Below, one piece after another: positions 57,135-64,000 of a stretch of 64,000 nt of DNA (position 1 is the stretch's first letter; the number at the start of each line of letters is the position of its first letter). Source of the stretch: Hyphomicrobium sp. Its GTDB lineage: Bacteria > Pseudomonadota > Alphaproteobacteria > Rhizobiales > Hyphomicrobiaceae. Made by a program: the position numbers and the translations under genes. Location: positions 24,072-88,071 of the forward strand of contig JAIEMV010000017.1 of assembly GCA_019751875.1 (NCBI GenBank). Reading direction: 5' to 3'. The notes beneath the pieces were generated by a model that was given only the letters and a program-made list of their open reading frames with translations, ran no database searches and had not been told where the DNA came from.

Positions 57135-58382
57135 CTAGCTGCGGTAGTCAGCGTTTATCGAGACATAGTCGTGGGTGAGATCGCAAGTCCACACGGTGGC
57201 CGAGGCCTCGCCGACTCCGGCGTCGATCCGGATCGTGATCTCAGAGTTCTTCATGTACTTGGCGAGCGTAGGTTCGTCATATTCATCGGCCCGCTCTCCA
57301 TTGCGGGCAACGCAGTGCTCGCCAAACCAGATCGCGAGCTGGTCGCGATCGGCAGCTTCACCAGATTTTCCGACCGCCATGATGACCCGGCCCCAGTTCG
57401 GGTCTTCCCCGGCAATGGCAGTTTTGAGGATGGGCGAGTTGGCGCATGAGAGGGCAATCTTGCGCGCGGCGCTCTCGCTTTCCGCACCTTCAACCACGAA
57501 GGTCACGAATTTCGAAATGCCTTCACCGTCTTTGGCGACCTGGATGGCCAAATCACGCATCAGATCGTGCAACGCGATACTAAAGTCCTTAAGGCGTTTG
57601 GATCTGGCTTTCGTGATCGGCTTCTGGCCGCGGGCGGCCGCGGTGCCGGTCGCGAAGACGAGGCACGTGTCCGAGGTGGACGTGTCGCCATCGATGGTCA
57701 TGGAGTTGAAGGTCGTTTTGACGTGTTCGTCTAGTAGGTCCTGGAGCACATGGGCGGCGATAGCTGCATCAGTGAAGATGAAGCAAAGCATAGTCGCCAT
57801 GTCGGGAGCGATCATTCCGGCGCCTTTACAGAGGCCATTGATCGTAACAGAGGTTTCGCCGATCAGTGCAGTGCGCGAGGCGAGCTTTGGGTAGGTATCG
57901 GTGGTCATGATCGCGCGGGCGGCGGCTTCGAACGCATCCGGTTCGGCGGATTTAGCAAGACCGTCGATCAGATTGGTGAACTTCGATGGGTCAAGCGGTT
58001 CGCCGATCACGCCCGTGGACGCGATATACACATCCTTCTCCTTGCAGCCGACGGCGGCCGCGGCAGCGCTTGCCGTGGCTTCGACAGCCGCGGCGCCTTT
58101 CATCCCGGTAAAGGCGTTCGCATTTCCCGAGTTGACGACAAGTACCCGCGCCGTCCCGTGCTTCAGACTTTTTCGGCACCATAGAACAGGGGCCGAGCAG
58201 GTCTTCGACTGGGTGAGAACACCGGCAGCCGTGGTTCCCTCGTCCATAACGGCGACCATCAAGTCCTTGCGGTTCTTGTAGCGAATGCCGGCCTCGGCGG
58301 TGGCAAAGCGGACCCCGGCGATCGGCGTCAGTTTCGCGAGGTTCTTGGGTGCGAACGGTGAGACTTTAGAAGCTTTGGCCAT
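57135..58382 (-). CDS. argJ: Bifunctional glutamate N-acetyltransferase/amino-acid acetyltransferase
   Basis: A 415-residue ornithine acetyltransferase. The autocatalytic cleavage site lies in [20 protein letters not shown] with Thr as nucleophile. [23 protein letters not shown] and C-terminal [15 protein letters not shown] are typical. It transfers acetyl between N-acetylornithine and glutamate in arginine synthesis. Whether it can also use acetyl-CoA cannot be told. Confidence 0.95.
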   Translation of the reverse strand: MAKASKVSPFAPKNLAKLTPIAGVRFATAEAGIRYKNRKDLMVAVMDEGTTAAGVLTQSKTCSAPVLWCRKSLKHGTARVLVVNSGNANAFTGMKGAAAVEATASAAAAAVGCKEKDVYIASTGVIGEPLDPSKFTNLIDGLAKSAEPDAFEAAARAIMTTDTYPKLASRTALIGETSVTINGLCKGAGMIAPDMATMLCFIFTDAAIAAHVLQDLLDEHVKTTFNSMTIDGDTSTSDTCLVFATGTAAARGQKPITKARSKRLKDFSIALHDLMRDLAIQVAKDGEGISKFVTFVVEGAESESAARKIALSCANSPILKTAIAGEDPNWGRVIMAVGKSGEAADRDQLAIWFGEHCVARNGERADEYDEPTLAKYMKNSEITIRIDAGVGEASATVWTCDLTHDYVSINADYRS

Positions 58383-58427
58383 GGGTCACCGATAAGAGAA
58401 ACCGAGAGATCATGTCGCTTAAAAGCA

Positions 58428-58457
58428 ATTAGGCCGCTTGGATGCAAGCGGCCTAAT
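58428..58457 (-). terminator. Terminator of the foldase gene
   Basis: Perfect 13-bp stem (ATTAGGCCGCTTG / CAAGCGGCCTAAT) with a 4-base loop, followed on the minus strand by TGCTTTTAAG. Lies between the foldase stop and argJ start. Confidence 0.85.
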
Positions 58458-58488
58458 CAATGGATTGCCCACCAGAAGATGAAGACCG

Positions 58489-59421
58489 TTACTTGTTCTC
58501 TTCCGTGGCGGCTTTGCCGGAGGCGGCAGCGGCGGCGTCTTCCATCTGCTTTTTCATGACGGCTTGGGCCTCTGCCTGCTTCTTGGCATCTTCTTCGGCC
58601 ATCTTTTTGATTTCCGGATCAAGGTAATCGATCTTCGCCTTGCCGCGCAGTTCGCCGGCGATGTTCTGCGCCTTCGACTGCACCATAGAACCGATCAGAC
58701 GGTCTTTGACCTCGTCAAAGGACGGCGGCGGCTTTTGGCGGCGATCCTCGACTTTGATGACATGCCAGCCAAACTGGCTCTGCACCGGCTTCGACACATC
58801 GCCTTTTTTCAGGTTGAAGGCAGCCTCTTCGAACTGTGGTACCATCTGACCCTTGCCGAAAAAGCCGAGCATGCCGCCCTGCTCCTTCGACCCGGCGTCG
58901 CCAGAGTTTTCCTTGGCAAGTTGAGCGAAATCTTCACCGGCTTCAATGCGCACGATGAGCTTCTTGGCTTCATCCTCGCTGGCCACCAGGATATGCCGCG
59001 CCTGAACTTCTTCTTCCGGCTTCAGTTGCTTGACCTTGTCTTCGTAGATCGCGCGCGCGCCCTCCACCCCGATGCTGGCTTTCACGGTTTTGTCAAAGTA
59101 GGCGTCGCGCAACGCGCGCTGGCGCCAGAAAGCCATGCGCTTTTCGAAATCCGGACCCGAACCCAATTTCTCGGCTTCGGCAGCTTCCGCAAAGAGCTGA
59201 TTCTCGATCATGAATTCCACGAGGACGCGACGACGGGTCGCCTCAGGCAAGTTGCCGAGTTCATTGCCAATTTCGGCCTCTGCCAGGGTCAGATCGGCCT
59301 CGGAGATCGCGTGTCCGTTGACGGTGGCGACCACCTTATCTTCGGCGATAGCAGCAGCCGACACGGCCGCCAACATGCCAATGCTCAGTGCAACTGCATG
59401 AAAAACTTGAGAAACCTTCAC
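58489..59421 (-). CDS. Parvulin-type peptidyl-prolyl cis-trans isomerase (exported foldase)
   Basis: A 310-residue protein. GTG at 59421 begins a signal peptide (KVSQVFHAVALSIGMLAAVSAAAIA, cleavage before EDKVV). An N-terminal SurA-like region precedes the parvulin domain: ARHILVASEDEAKKLIVRIEAGEDFAQLAKENS and GGMLGFFGKGQMVPQFEEAAF, ending FGWHVIKVEDRR. The C-terminus is a Lys/Ala-rich, charged tail. It assists folding of exported proteins and is divergent from secA. Confidence 0.87.
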   Translation of the reverse strand: MKVSQVFHAVALSIGMLAAVSAAAIAEDKVVATVNGHAISEADLTLAEAEIGNELGNLPEATRRRVLVEFMIENQLFAEAAEAEKLGSGPDFEKRMAFWRQRALRDAYFDKTVKASIGVEGARAIYEDKVKQLKPEEEVQARHILVASEDEAKKLIVRIEAGEDFAQLAKENSGDAGSKEQGGMLGFFGKGQMVPQFEEAAFNLKKGDVSKPVQSQFGWHVIKVEDRRQKPPPSFDEVKDRLIGSMVQSKAQNIAGELRGKAKIDYLDPEIKKMAEEDAKKQAEAQAVMKKQMEDAAAAASGKAATEENK

Positions 59422-59819
59422 TAGAGACCCGTCCTTTTCGGCTGTCGTTTTGTCGAAGGACGACCACGGCCGGCCCCGGCGGCTCCTGCCGCACCTCGCA
59501 TCAACGTCTGGATATCCCTGGCTTGCCAAAGAGCCAAGTCAAGTTTTGGAGATAAGTGCATGATGAGTGCTGATGTCGACTGCGCATACGAGAGATCGCG
59601 AAAGTCTGCGTGGCGCGTTGACAATCAAGGCGTGCGATCCTTATGTCTCGCCGATGAACCGGAGAGCCGCGCACGCGTTGCCTCTCCCGCCCGAGCTCTC
59701 TCCGAACGACGTATCTTCGATAGATCGTCGGCTCCGTGCCCGGTGCGGGCGAAGTGTGCCGCGTGCTCTGCGCTTTTCCGGAGAGCTTTTAGCTCACTCT
59801 TCTAAGGACATTGATCTCC
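59422..59819. other. 398-bp divergent intergenic region between foldase and secA
   Basis: No gene is supported here; the open frames are short and lack family features. It holds the likely secA promoter (59618-59646) and about 165 bases of secA leader. The minus-strand promoter for the foldase was not identified with confidence. Confidence 0.6.
59618..59646 (+). promoter_or_regulatory. Sigma-70-type promoter of secA
   Basis: TTGACA (59618-59623), a 17-bp spacer and TTATGT (59641-59646), with transcription expected near 59653. The leader of ~165 bases contains GGAGAG/CTCTCC segments that could form a hairpin. Confidence 0.55.
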
Positions 59820-62786
59820 ATGCTGTCCATCAGCTCGCTCGCGGCGAAAATCTTCGGCACGTCCAACGACCGCAGGGTCAAAGGTTATCGCGCCAGAGTT
59901 GAGCAGATCAATGCGCTGGAGCCTGAACTGGCGGGTCTCAGCGACGAGGATCTGCGGGCCCGGACGGAGATGTTCCGCGAGCAATACAAGAACGGCGCCT
60001 CGCTGGACGATCTTCTCGTGCCGGCCTTTGCAACGGTGCGCGAGGCTGCCAAGCGTGCGCTCGGGCAGCGCCACTTCGACGTGCAGCTGATCGGCGGCAT
60101 GGTTCTGCACGACGGCAACATTGCTGAAATGAAGACTGGTGAAGGCAAGACACTCGTTGCTACCGCGCCTGTGTATCTGAATGCCATCGCCGGTGATGGC
60201 GTTCATGTCGTGACGGTGAACGACTACCTTGCCCGCCGCGACGCCGAATGGATGGGGCAAGTTTATCGATTTCTTGGATTGACTGTTGGCGTGATCGTCC
60301 ACGGCCTCGACGATGAACAGCGTAAGGCCGCCTACGACGCGGACGTGACGTATGCGACGAACAATGAGCTCGGCTTCGACTACCTGCGCGACAATATGAA
60401 AATGCGCAAGGACGACATGGTCCAGCGCGGGCATGCTTTTGCTATCGTGGACGAAGTCGACAGTATCCTTATCGACGAGGCACGCACACCGCTCATCATT
60501 TCTGGTCCTCTCGACGACAAGGCGGATCTCTATAACGCTGTAGACAAGCTGATCCCGACTCTTAGTGCGGAAGATTTCGAGCTCGACGAGAAGCAGCGGC
60601 AGGTTTCGCTGACCGAGACTGGTAACGAGCGCATGGAGCAGTTGCTTTCTGAGACCGGGCTTTTGCGCGAAGGCTCCCTCTATGACGTAGAGAACGTGAC
60701 AATCGTACATCACGTCAACCAGGCGCTGAAGGCTCACAAACTGTTCCAGCGCGATAAGGATTACATCGTCAAATCTGGCGAAGTAATCATCATCGACGAA
60801 TTTACCGGCCGCATGATGCCGGGCCGCCGTTACTCCGAAGGCCTGCATCAGGCGCTGGAAGCGAAAGAGCGTGTCGAGATCCAGCCGGAGAACCAGACGC
60901 TCGCTTCCATTACGTTCCAAAACTACTTCCGCCTCTATGACAAGCTCGCAGGTATGACAGGCACAGCTTCGACAGAAGCGCAGGAGTTCGGCGACATCTA
61001 CGGACTTGAGGTTATCGAGATTCCCACCAATTTGCCGGTGTCGCGTCTGGACGAAGATGACGAAATCTACCGGACGCAGAAGGAAAAATATGATGCGATC
61101 GTTGCAACCATTGCGGATGCGCATCGGAAAAACCAGCCCTGCCTCGTTGGCACGACGTCGATCGAGAAATCGGAGCAGTTGTCGGCACTTCTGAAAGATA
61201 AAAGGTACATTGCAGAACTCGGCAAGCGCTTCAAGGAACAGGCGCAGCGGTTCACCAGTGCCAAGGAAAGTGAGATCAAGGCCTACTTTGAGGATATCGG
61301 AGGCTATCTTTCCGATACTGCGGCGAAAGTGAAGTCGGGCGATCCGATCCCGCACCAAGTTCTCAACGCGCGCTTTCATGAGCAGGAAGCTTCAATCGTC
61401 GCACAAGCGGGGGTTCCCGGGGCGGTGACTATCGCCACCAACATGGCCGGCCGCGGAACCGACATTCAGCTCGGAGGCAACGTCGACTACCGGATTCGTG
61501 ACTGGGTCAAGGAAGAGAAGGCTGCCGGACGTGAGCCGGACGACGCGGAAATTTCGCGCCAGCGGGATGTAATCGTCGTCGATGTTGCAGATAAGAAGAA
61601 GCTTGCGCTCGAGGCGGGTGGCCTGTTCGTCATTGGTACGGAGCGGCACGAGAGCCGGCGCATCGATAACCAGTTGCGCGGCCGTTCTGGTCGGCAGGGT
61701 GACCCTGGCCGCTCAAAGTTTTATCTGGCGCTCGATGACGACCTGATGCGCATCTTCGGCTCGGACAAAATGGAAAGCATTCTGAAGACCCTCGGTCTGC
61801 AGGAAGGCGAAGCGATCACGCATCCGTGGATGAACAAGTCGCTTGAGATGGCGCAGAAGAAAGTCGAAGCGCGCAACTTCGACATTCGCAAACAGATTTT
61901 GAAGTACGACGACGTGATGAACGACCAGCGCAAGGTCATTTTCGATCAGCGCATCGACATCATGGCGGAAGAAGACGTTTCCGAGACTGTGAAGGAACTG
62001 CGCCATCACGTGGTGCAGGACTTGGTTTCCAAGAACATCCCTGAGAAGGCCTACGCAGAACAGTGGGATACAAAAACGCTGAAGGAAGCGGTCTCCGGCA
62101 TCTTTGATCTTGATCTGCCGATTGCCGAGTGGGCGGCTGAAGAAGGAATTGCAGATCAAGAGATCCAGGAGAGGCTGATCGAAGCCGTCGACAAACGGGC
62201 GGCTGAGAAGGAAGCCGAACTTGGCCCCGAGCTCTATCGGCAGATTGAAAAGGAAGTCTTGCTGCGCACGCTCGACGGACTATGGCGCGAGCACATCGTG
62301 TCGCTGGAGCATTTGCGTCAGGTCATCGGCTTCCGTGCCTACGGTCAGCGGGATCCGCTCAACGAGTACAAGAGCGAAGCTTTTACGCTCTTTGAATCTC
62401 TGCTGGCGCGCCTGCGTGAGGCTGTGACGGGTCAACTCATGAACGTTGCGCTTATTCCGGCCGAAGAGCAGCCGATGTTGCAGCCGGTCGAACTGCCGCC
62501 CATGGAGGCACACCATATCGATGCCACGACGGGCCGCGACGAGTTGGGGGATCTTCCGGAAGATTTGCGAGACGAAATCCGGATGATCGATAAGGCGATT
62601 GCGGCGCGCGGCCGAGGCGGTGCGGCTGTAGCCGAAGCACCCAAGCGCATGCCGTTACAGACACGCAGGGCCGAGGGTCAGGCCGATCCGGCTTCGCCTG
62701 CGAGCTGGGGCAAAGTAGCCCGCAACGCGCCCTGTCCCTGCGGCTCCGGCAAAAAGTACAAGCAGTGCCACGGAAAATTGGATTGA
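59820..62786 (+). CDS. secA: Preprotein translocase ATPase SecA
   Basis: A 988-residue motor that drives preproteins through SecYEG. Walker A is [18 protein letters not shown]; DEADs-type box [18 protein letters not shown]; motifs [13 protein letters not shown] and [25 protein letters not shown]. The C-terminal zinc motif [15 protein letters not shown] binds SecB. ATG 59820 ([13 protein letters not shown]) is preferred over TTG 59811. Full length. Confidence 0.97.
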   Translation: MLSISSLAAKIFGTSNDRRVKGYRARVEQINALEPELAGLSDEDLRARTEMFREQYKNGASLDDLLVPAFATVREAAKRALGQRHFDVQLIGGMVLHDGNIAEMKTGEGKTLVATAPVYLNAIAGDGVHVVTVNDYLARRDAEWMGQVYRFLGLTVGVIVHGLDDEQRKAAYDADVTYATNNELGFDYLRDNMKMRKDDMVQRGHAFAIVDEVDSILIDEARTPLIISGPLDDKADLYNAVDKLIPTLSAEDFELDEKQRQVSLTETGNERMEQLLSETGLLREGSLYDVENVTIVHHVNQALKAHKLFQRDKDYIVKSGEVIIIDEFTGRMMPGRRYSEGLHQALEAKERVEIQPENQTLASITFQNYFRLYDKLAGMTGTASTEAQEFGDIYGLEVIEIPTNLPVSRLDEDDEIYRTQKEKYDAIVATIADAHRKNQPCLVGTTSIEKSEQLSALLKDKRYIAELGKRFKEQAQRFTSAKESEIKAYFEDIGGYLSDTAAKVKSGDPIPHQVLNARFHEQEASIVAQAGVPGAVTIATNMAGRGTDIQLGGNVDYRIRDWVKEEKAAGREPDDAEISRQRDVIVVDVADKKKLALEAGGLFVIGTERHESRRIDNQLRGRSGRQGDPGRSKFYLALDDDLMRIFGSDKMESILKTLGLQEGEAITHPWMNKSLEMAQKKVEARNFDIRKQILKYDDVMNDQRKVIFDQRIDIMAEEDVSETVKELRHHVVQDLVSKNIPEKAYAEQWDTKTLKEAVSGIFDLDLPIAEWAAEEGIADQEIQERLIEAVDKRAAEKEAELGPELYRQIEKEVLLRTLDGLWREHIVSLEHLRQVIGFRAYGQRDPLNEYKSEAFTLFESLLARLREAVTGQLMNVALIPAEEQPMLQPVELPPMEAHHIDATTGRDELGDLPEDLRDEIRMIDKAIAARGRGGAAVAEAPKRMPLQTRRAEGQADPASPASWGKVARNAPCPCGSGKKYKQCHGKLD

Positions 62787-62897
62787 GAAAGGTGGCACAC
62801 TTTTGTCATGCATTGAAATTGCGATCGATGATGCGCTACGGCCCTGAGCACAACCGATGCAAATATCAGGAGCAGACGCGGGCGTAGCTGAAGTTAT

Positions 62898-63878
62898 TCA
62901 TTGCTGCCTTACGAGTTCCATCCGCTTCCGAAGTTCCGGTACAAATTGCAAGATCGTCTCGTCACGGGCGGTTTGCTGGCTGTACGCCTTTAGGCGCCGT
63001 TCAATATAGTTTTCGACTACAGACCCGTTGTGACTGACGCGTCCTTTCTCGATGCGGATTTGGATTTCCGCACGCGAGCGGGTGAAATAGTGGTTAAGCC
63101 GCAGTTTCTCGGTCACGACGAACGAAGGGTCGGTAACATTATGTTGCTCGATCATCCGTCCCTTTTCGTTAATGGCGACGGAGCCATGTTCGCGAAGCGG
63201 GAAAAGATGAGAAGCCATCGCAGCAACCTTTAGCGGGTCTACGATGGACTTGTATCGGAGCAGAGAGCGTTGCGATGCGAGAAGAGGGTGAGGTGCACAC
63301 TCGGTGTAGTTTTCGATTACGAGGCCTTGTGGTCTGGTCTGGTGGCCATTGGGGCCGAAGTTCAACCAGGGCACTGCGATCGACGGCAAACGCTCAAGTT
63401 CATTAAGCACTGCAGTAAGTTGCGCTCCTGACGGCGAAAAAAGAAACTCATCGACGTCTATGAATGCCATCCGACGTAGGCGCGGACCAAAGTTGCATAA
63501 GGCATGGGCATAGGCGAGCGATTGGATTGAAAAGGGATGTTCGTCGGCAATTGCAAAAGTCCGCCAAGGGATCATCGTACAATTAGCGCCCGCAGAGTAC
63601 TTTTGCGCGACCTCCAAGGTGTCGTCGGTCGAACCATTGTCGTAGATGAAGAAGTCGGTTGCGCCTTGCAGGATATGAAACTGTAACCACTCGCCGATGT
63701 ACGCGCTCTCGTTTTTAACGATGCATACGATTCCAAGTCTGCACGCGCGATCGCTTGCAGCTGAGAACGGAGGTAGGCGCCGTCCGTAAAGATCCCTGTC
63801 ACCTGCAGCTTGATTTATTCTGGCCCGAATTGCCTTCCGTAGTCGCAGAGCTTTAGACTGTAGTTCCCGGAACAACAT
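62898..63878 (-). CDS. GT92-like glycosyltransferase
   Basis: A 326-residue protein. LGIVCIVKNESAYIGEWLQFHILQGATDFFIYDNGSTDDT is the start of a GT-A fold; MAFIDVDEFLFSPSG holds the metal-binding DxD-like motif; PLREHGSVAINEKGRMIEQHNV and LRLNHYFTRSRAEIQIRIEKG complete the family-92 (DUF23) pattern. The first ~40 residues are basic. It probably adds a sugar to a surface glycan; acceptor unknown. Confidence 0.82.
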   Translation of the reverse strand: MLFRELQSKALRLRKAIRARINQAAGDRDLYGRRLPPFSAASDRACRLGIVCIVKNESAYIGEWLQFHILQGATDFFIYDNGSTDDTLEVAQKYSAGANCTMIPWRTFAIADEHPFSIQSLAYAHALCNFGPRLRRMAFIDVDEFLFSPSGAQLTAVLNELERLPSIAVPWLNFGPNGHQTRPQGLVIENYTECAPHPLLASQRSLLRYKSIVDPLKVAAMASHLFPLREHGSVAINEKGRMIEQHNVTDPSFVVTEKLRLNHYFTRSRAEIQIRIEKGRVSHNGSVVENYIERRLKAYSQQTARDETILQFVPELRKRMELVRQQ

Positions 63879-64000
63879 TAGCGGCCTCGATCACCAATTG
63901 AATTAAGCTGCGCCCTCCATTTCGGGCGCCTTGGCCCCGTAACTACGCCGCTATCTCACCTTGACAGCTATCGAAACGATACCTATCATATATGCGCGAA

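Noticed and set aside
59802..61379. A 525-residue open frame on the minus strand
   Set aside because: It lies wholly opposite secA, has no recognisable family features, and arises from the codon bias of the coding strand.

Overview
This GC-rich 64-kb chromosomal window is from an alphaproteobacterium, most likely a methylotrophic member of the Hyphomicrobiales (Hyphomicrobium-like). The evidence is a translation and tRNA-modification block in the gene order I associate with that order (tsaB-rimI-plsC-miaB-phoH-ybeY-corC-lnt-HTH-metK-trmB-rimP-nusA-ylxR-infB-rbfA-truB-rpsO-pnp), an alphaproteobacterial glnD-murJ-trpS-usp-nfu group, and a complete oxidative methylated-amine operon. The genus is an inference. 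There is no rRNA, CRISPR array or insertion sequence, and one tRNA.

Positions 1-3,080: cell-envelope genes on the + strand (a DUF3300 tail, DUF2950, and an alpha/beta-hydrolase lipoprotein) ending in a strong hairpin. Positions 3,097-10,664: a minus-strand operon for stepwise demethylation of trimethylamine. Tmm oxidises TMA to TMAO, Tdm splits TMAO into dimethylamine and formaldehyde, and a haem-dependent dimethylamine monooxygenase (DmmA, a reductase, a DUF3445 haem subunit and a GcvT-like folate subunit) makes methylamine. An APC permease (10,919-12,664) and a sigma-54-driven ammonium transporter gene followed by a 59-residue membrane protein gene (12,957-14,488) sit directly upstream, so carbon and nitrogen acquisition from methylated amines are clustered. 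A tRNA-Arg(CCT) follows.

Positions 14,943-20,796: an ECF sigma / RskA-like anti-sigma pair is divergent from DUF486 and a [4Fe-4S] photolyase of the PhrB type. Next come a 58-residue DUF2256 protein gene, a DUF4202-chelatase fusion, and a PilZ gene that looks frameshifted. Positions 20,850-25,376: two dTDP-rhamnose genes (rfbD, rfbB) and a DUF2793 fibre protein with internal repeats.

Positions 25,499-54,605: a long, almost entirely minus-strand housekeeping block: RNA decay and translation (pnp, rpsO, truB, rbfA, infB, nusA, rimP), tRNA modification (trmB, miaB, tsaB), envelope genes (lnt, plsC, murJ), Fe-S delivery (nfu) and nitrogen sensing (glnD). Several start codons were moved to agree with ribosome-binding sites, overlaps and terminators. 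A 50-bp tandem repeat array lies between trpS and the universal stress gene.

Positions 54,768-63,878: a GNAT acetyltransferase, a PilZ protein, mutT, tpm, argJ, a parvulin-type foldase, then divergent secA and a GT92-like glycosyltransferase.
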